Shown: one piece after another, positions 1 through 6,365 of the stretch
Layout of the letters: the number at the start of each line of letters is the position of its first letter
Numbering within the stretch: position 1 is the first letter of the stretch
The notes under the pieces: generated by a model
What the model saw: the letters and a program-made list of their open reading frames with translations, nothing else
Databases searched by the model: none
What the model was told of the DNA's origin: nothing
Assembly (NCBI GenBank): GCA_028280505.1
Contig: JANQLO010000045.1
Location: 1 to 32,669, forward strand
DNA from: Chromatiales bacterium
GTDB taxonomy: Bacteria > Pseudomonadota > Gammaproteobacteria > Chromatiales > Chromatiaceae
Direction of reading: 5' to 3'
Length of the DNA: 32,669 nt
Translations under genes and position numbers: made by a program

Positions 1-538
1 GCGTGACGGCCGGCAACAGCAGGCTGCCGGGCGCCTGGTTACCGCTAACCGGCGTCCAACCCAGGTGAACCGAAAATGCGAGCACCAGCAAGGGGCCCAA
101 CCAGAAATTCGGAATCGACACACCGAGCAAGGCAAAAGTCTGCGCTGCGCGATCGGGCCAGCGCCGGCAGTGCCGAGCAGCCAACACACCTAAAGGCAGA
201 GAGACCAGGATGACCAGCGCAAAGGCCGCCAGGGCAAGCTGCAGGGTTGCCGGCAACCGTTCGGCAATCAGCTGCGTCACCGGCTGACGCTTGGTCAGGG
301 AATCGCCAAGGTCACCCTGTATCAGATCGGCATAGTAGCTCGCGAGCCGTTCCGGCAACGGCCGGTCCAAACCCAGCGCCTGCCGCATCGCGTCGCGGTC
401 TGCCGCCTGCGCCGATTCACCCAACACGACATCGACCGGATCGCCGGGAATCAATACCAAAAGGAAAAACACCAGCGTGACCACGCCGAAGACGACGACC
501 AGGGTATCGAGTAGCTGTTCGACCAGGCTACGAATCAA
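1..538 (-). CDS. DppB/OppB-type ABC transporter permease, partial (C-terminus beyond window)
   Basis: This inner-membrane permease would form half of the translocation channel of a peptide-type ABC importer. About 179 residues are present. Translation shows a first membrane segment at about residues 10-30 followed by IPGDPVD, then the ALGLDRPLPERL stretch typical of the DppB/OppB/NikB N-terminus, then a GDLGDSLTKRQPV segment and further hydrophobic helices with SIPNFWLG. The start is a TTG at 538-536, overlapping the TGA of the upstream L,D-transpeptidase gene as TTGA. An in-frame stop lies ten codons upstream of that TTG, with no ATG between. The substrate-binding lipoprotein at 1031-2518 is two genes upstream, so a peptide or murein-peptide importer is inferred. 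A second permease and the ATPases should lie left of the window. Nickel or another substrate cannot be excluded from sequence alone. Confidence 0.88.
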   Translation of the reverse strand, partial: MIRSLVEQLLDTLVVVFGVVTLVFFLLVLIPGDPVDVVLGESAQAADRDAMRQALGLDRPLPERLASYYADLIQGDLGDSLTKRQPVTQLIAERLPATLQLALAAFALVILVSLPLGVLAARHCRRWPDRAAQTFALLGVSIPNFWLGPLLVLAFSVHLGWTPVSGNQAPGSLLLPAVT

Positions 539-1044
539 GTCGAGGGTTCCCGCTCACCGATGAGTACGGGACAACCGGTCGACACCAAATCGAACAGGTC
601 GATGACATCGCCGTTGCGCATGCGAATACAACCGTGTGATGCCGGTACGCCAATCGGTTCGCTATCCGGGCATCCGTGAATGTAGATATAACGCTTCAGG
701 GTGTCGCACTCGCCGCCGCGATTGAAGCCCGAGCGGCAACCGGTCAACCACAGGATACGACTCAGTATCCAGTCGCGCCCCGGATGCTCGCGTGCCAGCT
801 TTTCAGTATAAATCTCACCGGTCGGTCGACGGCCGACGAATACCGTATTTGGCAAGCAATCCGCACCGATCTTGAGTCGAATGCGATGCTCACCACGTGG
901 CGTACAACCCGAGTTGTAGTGTTCGCCCAGACCATTACGCGCTGTCGATACCGGCCAACGATTCAGTAGCCGATTACCCTCGTACAGACGCAGCGTTTGA
1001 TCGTCGGGGTCGATATGAATGATGCGTTGGTCAACGTCGTTCAT
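535..1044 (-). CDS. L,D-transpeptidase (YkuD fold) without signal peptide
   Basis: The 169-residue protein carries the YkuD catalytic signature: His123 in YIHG, then S-H-G-C-I-R with His137 and Cys139. In the family this cysteine makes or breaks L,D bonds in peptidoglycan peptides or links Lpp or other partners. The N-terminus is hydrophilic and has no signal peptide or membrane segment. An in-frame TGA lies only six bases upstream of the ATG, so no longer secreted form can be hidden there. The ATG lies 14 bases inside the 3' end of the binding-lipoprotein gene, and its TGA overlaps the TTG of the permease gene. The three are therefore probably translationally coupled. Similar signal-less YkuD proteins of about 160-170 residues exist in pseudomonads. 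A role in processing imported murein peptides, or non-classical export, is inference. Confidence 0.9.
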   Translation of the reverse strand: MNDVDQRIIHIDPDDQTLRLYEGNRLLNRWPVSTARNGLGEHYNSGCTPRGEHRIRLKIGADCLPNTVFVGRRPTGEIYTEKLAREHPGRDWILSRILWLTGCRSGFNRGGECDTLKRYIYIHGCPDSEPIGVPASHGCIRMRNGDVIDLFDLVSTGCPVLIGEREPST

Positions 1045-2518
1045 GGCTCAAGACCGCGGTATTCAATGCCAGATAATTGCCGTCGTGTCCCGGAACATAA
1101 CCGCGAACGCCGCGACTGACCATAACATTCGATTCATACCACAGGGGAACATAGACCAAATCGTGATGAATCTGGCGTTGTGCCGCGACGTATCCCCTTC
1201 TTGCTTCGTCCGGGCCTTGTCTTTCGGCCCCGTCGAGCAGCGCATCGACGCGTGTTGAACGATAGCTGCCACGATTGGCTCCGCCGGGCGGCATCGAACG
1301 GCTGTGGAAGGCATAACGCAGAATGTCCGGCGTGTTCACACCAACCCAGGCAAGACTGTATAGCTGGAAGCGCCCTGCCTTGATATCACCGAAATAAGTG
1401 CCCCAGTCGTGGCTGGCGATCTGTAGATCTATCCCCACCTCGGCGAGCTGACTCTGAAACACATGGGCAATGCGTAACCGAAAGGGGTCGGTCGAGGTCT
1501 TGTAGCTCAGTATCAGGCGACGGCCCGGGCCATAACCGGCTTGGCGCAAATAACGCCGCGCGAGCACGGGATCGTAAACATGAGGCGCCAGGTCGGATAC
1601 GCCGGCCCAATGCTCGGGACGCAGTACGGATTCGGCTTTCTCGGCGCGACCGCCGAAAAGATGCCGAATAATGGCATCGCGATCGATGGCATGTGCAATG
1701 GCCGCACGTATTCTGCGGTCGGCCAATACAGAATCGGCCAGATTGAATCCGATATAGGCAAAAGTGGTTCCCGGATTCGAGGCCACGGTCAGTGCCGAAT
1801 CGCCTTCGAGATAGTCGTAGAGCTCGGCCGGCAGATCGTTTTGTATGAGTTGCGCCTCTCCACGCAGTAGCTTCAGCGTGCGCATGGTCGGATCGCTTAC
1901 CGGCTCGAACACCAACCTTTGGCCATCGCTACGACGTTGCAACACCAGTCCATTGTCGTCTCGGCTTTCAACGAAACGGAACGGGCCGCTACCGGCCGGC
2001 TGAGTGGTTAGGCGACCATGCAGCACTGCATCCGCAGGAACAATGCCGACGGTCAGGCGCGATACGAACTGAGGATCGGGACGATCGAGAACGAACTCGA
2101 CCGTGTTGTCACCCCTCACGTCGACACGTTCGATATGGGCCAATGCGCCGGCATGTGGCGAACCCAGCTCGGCATCGAGCAGGCTTCGATAGGTCGCTGC
2201 CACATCGCCGCTCGTAGGCTTACGTCCATCCCAGAAGGTTGCGCGATCCTTGCGCAGCAATAGTCGATAACGTTGCGGATCGAGCTGCCGCCACGTCGCC
2301 ATCTGCGGCTGTGGCCTGCCCTGCGCGTCGAGCCGGACCAAGGTGTCGTAGAGCAAGGCATTGATCCGTTCGGATGTCGCGTCGCTGGCCAGCCGCGGAT
2401 CGAGTACGCTCGGTGCCGTGGCTACCGCGAAAACGATGTCGTCTGTGACGGTCGACTGGCAGGCAGCCGCGAATACCGAGGCCAGCAGCGCCAGGTAGAC
2501 CAGCGGCCGTTTCACCAT
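1031..2518 (-). CDS. Peptide-type ABC transporter substrate-binding lipoprotein (SBP family 5)
   Basis: This periplasmic solute receptor has 495 residues. A hydrophobic signal sequence ends in a lipobox, FAAAC, with the lipidated Cys at about residue 20, so the mature protein should be anchored to a membrane. Family 5 (DppA/OppA) features follow: a PSVLDPRLASDATS stretch, GRPQPQMATW, FWDGRKPTSGDV, and the later RRIRAAIAHAIDRDAII segment. The ATG overlaps the stop of the CYTH gene by 7 bases, and the 3' end overlaps the L,D-transpeptidase start by 14 bases. Together with the DppB-type permease two genes on, this gives an import module. Peptides or muropeptides are the likely ligands, but family 5 also binds nickel chelates, haem and opines, so specificity is open. 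Confidence 0.92.
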   Translation of the reverse strand: MVKRPLVYLALLASVFAAACQSTVTDDIVFAVATAPSVLDPRLASDATSERINALLYDTLVRLDAQGRPQPQMATWRQLDPQRYRLLLRKDRATFWDGRKPTSGDVAATYRSLLDAELGSPHAGALAHIERVDVRGDNTVEFVLDRPDPQFVSRLTVGIVPADAVLHGRLTTQPAGSGPFRFVESRDDNGLVLQRRSDGQRLVFEPVSDPTMRTLKLLRGEAQLIQNDLPAELYDYLEGDSALTVASNPGTTFAYIGFNLADSVLADRRIRAAIAHAIDRDAIIRHLFGGRAEKAESVLRPEHWAGVSDLAPHVYDPVLARRYLRQAGYGPGRRLILSYKTSTDPFRLRIAHVFQSQLAEVGIDLQIASHDWGTYFGDIKAGRFQLYSLAWVGVNTPDILRYAFHSRSMPPGGANRGSYRSTRVDALLDGAERQGPDEARRGYVAAQRQIHHDLVYVPLWYESNVMVSRGVRGYVPGHDGNYLALNTAVLSHERR

Positions 2519-2979
2519 TTCGTATAAGGCAACTCGCTGAGACTGCTGTTGTAATAGCGCCGGTCGTGCGACACCTCCTCACCCAGCCAATCCGGTACGA
2601 CAAAAGATTCATCCGGGTCGGTCAGCTCTATCTCGGCCACGATCAATCCGTCGTTTTCGCCGTGGAATTCATCGATCTCCCATAGATGACCTTCATGCAT
2701 AACATGATGGCGCGTTTTGTCGATCAGCGGCCGTAAAGCGACATGTTCGAGTATTTCGCGCGCATCCTCGAGCGGAATCGGATACTCGTATTCGAGACGG
2801 TGAATACCGTCGAGCGCCTGTTTGATATTGAGCTGCGCCTTCGAACCATCGATACGCACCCTGATCGCCGATTGCTCACCGCGACTCAAATAGCCTTGGA
2901 CAAGATGAACACGGTCACTTACCCGGGTACGCCAGGCATCCGACCCCAGCAGAAACTTACGTTCGATTTCACTAGCCAT
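2512..2979 (-). CDS. CYTH-domain triphosphate tunnel metalloenzyme
   Basis: The 155-residue protein begins with the CYTH signature ExExK (Glu4, Glu6, Lys8 in EIERKF). The length fits the single-domain bacterial group that includes NeuTTM, a tripolyphosphatase. Alternating basic and acidic strands (IRVRIDG, LNIKQAL, RLEYEYPI, EIDEFHG, AEIEL) fit the eight-strand tunnel that binds triphosphate and two metal ions. It lies 84 bases after rlmD and its TGA overlaps the next ATG by 7 bases. A GGAGG lies about 14 bases before the ATG, farther than usual. Inorganic tripolyphosphate hydrolysis is the most likely activity. Class IV adenylate cyclase or thiamine triphosphatase are less likely alternatives. 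Confidence 0.9.
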   Translation of the reverse strand: MASEIERKFLLGSDAWRTRVSDRVHLVQGYLSRGEQSAIRVRIDGSKAQLNIKQALDGIHRLEYEYPIPLEDAREILEHVALRPLIDKTRHHVMHEGHLWEIDEFHGENDGLIVAEIELTDPDESFVVPDWLGEEVSHDRRYYNSSLSELPYTKW

Positions 2980-3029
2980 GATTCGTTTCGACGCCTCCGA
3001 TTAATCTTGCCGCCAATAAGTATGAGGAC

Positions 3030-3061
3030 GGCCCGGTGCTTTGAACTAAGACACCAGGGCC
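3030..3061 (-). other. Intercistronic hairpin after rlmD
   Basis: Starting three bases after the rlmD stop, the minus strand can form a 9-bp stem with one bulged T (GGCCCTGGTG pairing with CACCGGGCC) around a loop of about 13 bases. No T-run follows, so it does not look like an efficient intrinsic terminator. It may instead stabilise or process the transcript between rlmD and the CYTH gene. Confidence 0.4.
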
Positions 3062-3063
3062 TG

Positions 3064-4395
3064 CTAACACTTTTCGAACAAGGCGATCGATTCGACATGC
3101 GCGGTATGCGGGAACATATCCATAACCCCCGCGCTAAGCAGTCGATAACCGTGTTTCGCCGTCAACTCACCGGCATCGCGTGCCAAGGTGCCAGGATAGC
3201 AGGAGACATAGACCAGACGTCGAATACCGAGCCGCGGTAGCAACGGCAGCACCGGCAAGGCGCCGCTGCGCGGCGGATCAATCAACGCCTTGTCGTACGA
3301 CTCGCGCATCCAGGGCTCCGCCTCGAGTTCGGCATAGAGATCGGCGGTGAAAAAGTCGACAGCATCGAGCCTGTTTCGGATGGCATTGGCGCGGGCACGC
3401 CCGACCAGGCCGGCATCACCCTCGACACCGACGGCGCTTGCGCCGAGACGCGCAATCGGCAGGGTGAAATTGCCAATACCGCAAAACAGGTCGAGCACCC
3501 GGTCATTTTCGCGTGGATCGAGCAACGTCATGGCACGCCGGATCATCTTGCGGTTGATGTCGGTGTTGACCTGGGTGAAGTCGCCCGGGAGAAAACCCAG
3601 CGTTAGATCGTATTCCGGCAAAACATAGTGCAAGTCGACCGGATCGGCCAGCGGCATGACGGTTTCAGGACCGCCGGGTTGCAGATAGAACACGACATCG
3701 TGATTCGATTGAAAGCCCCGGAGTACTTGTTCGTCTTCGGAATTCAAGGGTTCGAGAATCCGCAGAATCAGCACGCAACGGGCATCGTCCATGGCCATCT
3801 CGATCTGCGGCAGGCGGCGACTGATGCTCAAGCGACCGATGAGATCGCTCAGTGCCGGCAGTATGTGGCCGACCCGCGGATGCAGGATGTGGCAACGCTC
3901 GATATCGGCAACAAAACTCGAACCCCGCTCACGAAAGCCCACCAAAACCCGTCCCTTGCGTGCCACGTCTTTGACACCGAGACGGGCTTTGCGCCGATAT
4001 CCCCAGGGCGAATCGCCGAGCAATGGCGGTAAGACCTGTTCAGGCTCGACCTTGCCGATCTGACGAAGATTGTCCAGTAACAGCTGTTGCTTGGCCTCGA
4101 TCTGTGCGTACGGGTCCATATGCTGGAGCCCGCAACCGCCACAGACGCCGTACTGCGCACAGCGCGGCTCGACGCGATCGGGATCCGGACGCAACACCTC
4201 GACCACCTGCCCTTCGTCATGGCCGCGACGCCGGCTCAGATAACGGAAGTTTACCCGCTCCCCAGGCAGGGCGCCGTGCAAAAAGGTAGCCTTGCCGTCA
4301 ACCCGGGCGATACCACGACCGTCGTGCGCCATCGCATCGACCTCGGCCTCGAACTCGCCTTCGGGCAGGCGCGACCGTCTACGCCGACGTCCCAC
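3064..4395 (-). CDS. rlmD: 23S rRNA (uracil-1939-C5)-methyltransferase RlmD
   Basis: RlmD uses S-adenosylmethionine to methylate U1939 of 23S rRNA. The 443-residue protein shows an N-terminal TRAM domain (residues about 10-68), then a Fe-S cluster motif with Cys79, Cys85, Cys88 and a fourth Cys at 168. The Rossmann methyltransferase domain follows, with DLFCGIGNFTL, DPPRSG and the nucleophile Cys399 in YVSCYPGTLARD. Glu435 in HTAHVESI is the general base expected for this family. The start is a GTG directly abutting the stop of the PolB-like gene, so coupled translation is likely. The four clustered cysteines separate RlmD from TrmA, and the C-terminal motif is complete. Confidence 0.97.
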   Translation of the reverse strand: MGRRRRRSRLPEGEFEAEVDAMAHDGRGIARVDGKATFLHGALPGERVNFRYLSRRRGHDEGQVVEVLRPDPDRVEPRCAQYGVCGGCGLQHMDPYAQIEAKQQLLLDNLRQIGKVEPEQVLPPLLGDSPWGYRRKARLGVKDVARKGRVLVGFRERGSSFVADIERCHILHPRVGHILPALSDLIGRLSISRRLPQIEMAMDDARCVLILRILEPLNSEDEQVLRGFQSNHDVVFYLQPGGPETVMPLADPVDLHYVLPEYDLTLGFLPGDFTQVNTDINRKMIRRAMTLLDPRENDRVLDLFCGIGNFTLPIARLGASAVGVEGDAGLVGRARANAIRNRLDAVDFFTADLYAELEAEPWMRESYDKALIDPPRSGALPVLPLLPRLGIRRLVYVSCYPGTLARDAGELTAKHGYRLLSAGVMDMFPHTAHVESIALFEKC

Positions 4396-5130
4396 TCAGA
4401 CCGAATCCCAGGTGTTGAGAAACTCGTCGAAATGGCGCCCGTCGATGCGTTTGAGCCAATCCTTCAATGCGCGCTGAATCCGTGCGCCATCGTGCTGCGG
4501 CATCTCACCGGTCATACAAAACAACCGTACCGCAATCAAATAGGCATTCAATGCGATTACGTCGCTGTAAGCACGTACACCGTCATGATCACCGGCCAGC
4601 CAGGCATCGCAGACGGCATCGTCGCCGAGATCGAGCATCCCCGGAAAACCGAGTCGACACGCGGTTTCGTTCAAGGTGGGCCGATCACTCGGGGTAGGCG
4701 ATAACCAACTGCGGATGTCCAGATGTAGCTTCACACCGGAACGACAGGCCTCCCAGTAAGCGGGATAGGAGACATCCTCTTTCAGCGAACGAAAATGGAT
4801 CAGTGGGACCAAGGTCTGCTCGCCGTCCCAAGAGACCAGGCGCCCGTCCTTCAATGCGGCCTGGTAGAAGGCACGCAGCATCTGCGCTTCGGTGTGACTG
4901 GCCAAGGTCATCGATTCGATACGAAAACCGTCGATCGAGTGCCGAATCAGCGTCATCCCGGCGATGGCCCGTTGATCCCAGCGCAAGGTCTCACTCGACC
5001 CCGTCTGTTGTTTACGCCGGTGAAAAAGTACTTTGGAGACCGACTTGTCGTCGAGATCGTCCAAATCGAACAGATGTCGGGCGGTTGCCGTATCCGGCAC
5101 GGTCGACAATGCGAAAACCGAAAAACGCAT
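4396..5130 (-). CDS. PolB-like 3'-5' exonuclease family protein, apparently catalytically dead
   Basis: The 244-residue protein matches the predicted PolB-type DEDDy exonuclease family (DNA_pol_B_exo2) along its length, but not at the active site. The family's Exo I motif, remembered as FDIETVPD, reads FALSTVPD here, so both acids are replaced (Ala7, Ser9). The Exo II motif WNGxxFDLP reads WDGEQTLVP, so the Asp becomes Leu107. The Exo III motif YCExDVLNTYL reads YSDVIALNAYL, which keeps Tyr188 but turns the Asp into Ile192. Structural landmarks remain: IHFRSL, HLDIRSWL and LGFPGMLDLGDD. The frame is intact and tightly packed, starting 2 bases after cysM and abutting rlmD. It therefore looks like a maintained pseudoenzyme rather than a decaying gene. 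The comparison rests on recalled family motifs, not on an alignment. Confidence 0.8.
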   Translation of the reverse strand: MRFSVFALSTVPDTATARHLFDLDDLDDKSVSKVLFHRRKQQTGSSETLRWDQRAIAGMTLIRHSIDGFRIESMTLASHTEAQMLRAFYQAALKDGRLVSWDGEQTLVPLIHFRSLKEDVSYPAYWEACRSGVKLHLDIRSWLSPTPSDRPTLNETACRLGFPGMLDLGDDAVCDAWLAGDHDGVRAYSDVIALNAYLIAVRLFCMTGEMPQHDGARIQRALKDWLKRIDGRHFDEFLNTWDSV

Positions 5131-5132
5131 GA

Positions 5133-6026
5133 CTACTCAGAAGGAAAAACGCCGGTCGAAAGATAGCGATCGCCGCGATCGCAGATAATGGCGACGATCA
5201 CTGCATTTTCGACCTCGCTAGACAAGCGCAACGCCGCGGCAACCGCACCACCCGATGAAATGCCGGCAAAGATACCCTCTTCGGCGGCCAGGCGTCGCGT
5301 GACCTGCTCGGCCTCGTCTTGGGTCACATCCATTTCCCGATCGACCAAACCGGCATCGAAAATGTCGGGGATGTATTCCGGTGGCCAGCGTCGGATGCCG
5401 GGAATGGAGGCCCCCTCGGCGGGTTGCACCCCGATGATCCGAGGTCGCGGTCGTTGTTCGCGTAGATAGCGCGCTGTGCCGACGATGGTGCCCGTCGTGC
5501 CCATTGCGCTGACGAAATGGGTCAGGGTACCGGCGGTATCGCGCCAGATCTCCGGCCCGGTCGTTTCGTAATGCGCCAGGGGATTGTCCGGGTTTGCGAA
5601 TTGGTTCAGCACCTTGCCCCGGCCTTCGGCCTCCATGCGCAAGGCCAGGTCGCGCGCACCCTCCATGCCTTCTTCGCGCGTTACCAGTATCAACTCGGCT
5701 CCGTAGGCACGCATGGATGCCCGGCGCTCCACGCTCAGGTTTTCCGGCATGATCAGTACCATGCGGAAACCGCGTATAGCCGCGGCCATGGCCAGCGCGA
5801 TGCCGGTATTCCCACTCGTCGCCTCGATTAACGTGTCGCCCGGCTTGATCTCACCGCGTTCTTCAGCACGCCGAATCATCGATAACGCGGGCCGATCCTT
5901 GACCGAACCGGCAGGATTGTTGCCTTCAAGCTTGACCAACAAAGTGTTGCCGGTGTTGCCCGGCAAACGCTGTAAACGTACCAGCGGTGTGTTGCCGACG
6001 AAAGATTCAATAGTCGAGAAATCCAT
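5133..6026 (-). CDS. cysM: Cysteine synthase B (O-acetylserine sulfhydrylase B)
   Basis: This PLP enzyme makes cysteine from O-acetylserine and sulfide or thiosulfate. The 297-residue protein shows the PLP-binding Lys43 in NPAGSVKDRPA, the substrate loop TSGNTG at 71-75, and the phosphate-binding GTTGT segment. The C-terminus GDRYLSTGVF fits CysM rather than CysK. It is the first gene of the leftward run and is divergent from barA, so its promoter should lie in 6027-6365. No convincing -35/-10 pair was found there. The start ATG has only a weak ribosome binding site. Linkage of cysM with rlmD and the PolB-like gene is seen in other gammaproteobacteria. Confidence 0.96.
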   Translation of the reverse strand: MDFSTIESFVGNTPLVRLQRLPGNTGNTLLVKLEGNNPAGSVKDRPALSMIRRAEERGEIKPGDTLIEATSGNTGIALAMAAAIRGFRMVLIMPENLSVERRASMRAYGAELILVTREEGMEGARDLALRMEAEGRGKVLNQFANPDNPLAHYETTGPEIWRDTAGTLTHFVSAMGTTGTIVGTARYLREQRPRPRIIGVQPAEGASIPGIRRWPPEYIPDIFDAGLVDREMDVTQDEAEQVTRRLAAEEGIFAGISSGGAVAAALRLSSEVENAVIVAIICDRGDRYLSTGVFPSE

Positions 6027-6365
6027 TGCGACAGTTTACTCAATCGCCCCGGCCAAAACGAGCCAGTGTGTCCCGTGACGTCCTTGCCATTCGGCGCCTC
6101 ACAGTGAGCGGCAGGCAAGGCGCGCCGGCAATGTCGGGACCCTTCGCAAGGGGCGCAACACGGCATGGGATTCACTGCGAGGCTCCCTTCGGGCGTCCCC
6201 GGGTGGACGCCCGGCAGCGTTACACTCGTTTGGATCGGCGACGGCCACTCCGGCGGCCGACCATTCCGTCCAGGCGCCGCTGAACGGTGAGGACCTTACA
6301 GGACAGGACACGAATATCGACCCATCGTTTACAATTTCCCATGGCTCGGCAACCAGGGGCTTTCC
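6027..6365. other. Non-coding divergent spacer between cysM and barA
   Basis: No convincing gene was found on either strand; the open frames here have arginine/proline-rich, unfamiliar translations. The spacer holds a strong hairpin at 6190-6213 (separate entry), a short CCCTT/AAGGG hairpin near 6141-6153, and a TACAAT at 6330-6335 that could be a -10 for barA but lacks a good -35. It must contain the promoters of both divergent transcripts. Confidence 0.6.
6190..6213. repeat. Perfect 9-bp inverted repeat (hairpin) in divergent spacer
   Basis: CGGGCGTCC and GGACGCCCG are exact reverse complements separated by a 6-base loop, CCGGGT. Neither strand has a following T-run, so a terminator is unlikely. 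It could be an operator-like palindrome or an RNA hairpin between the divergent cysM and barA promoters. Function unknown. Confidence 0.55.
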
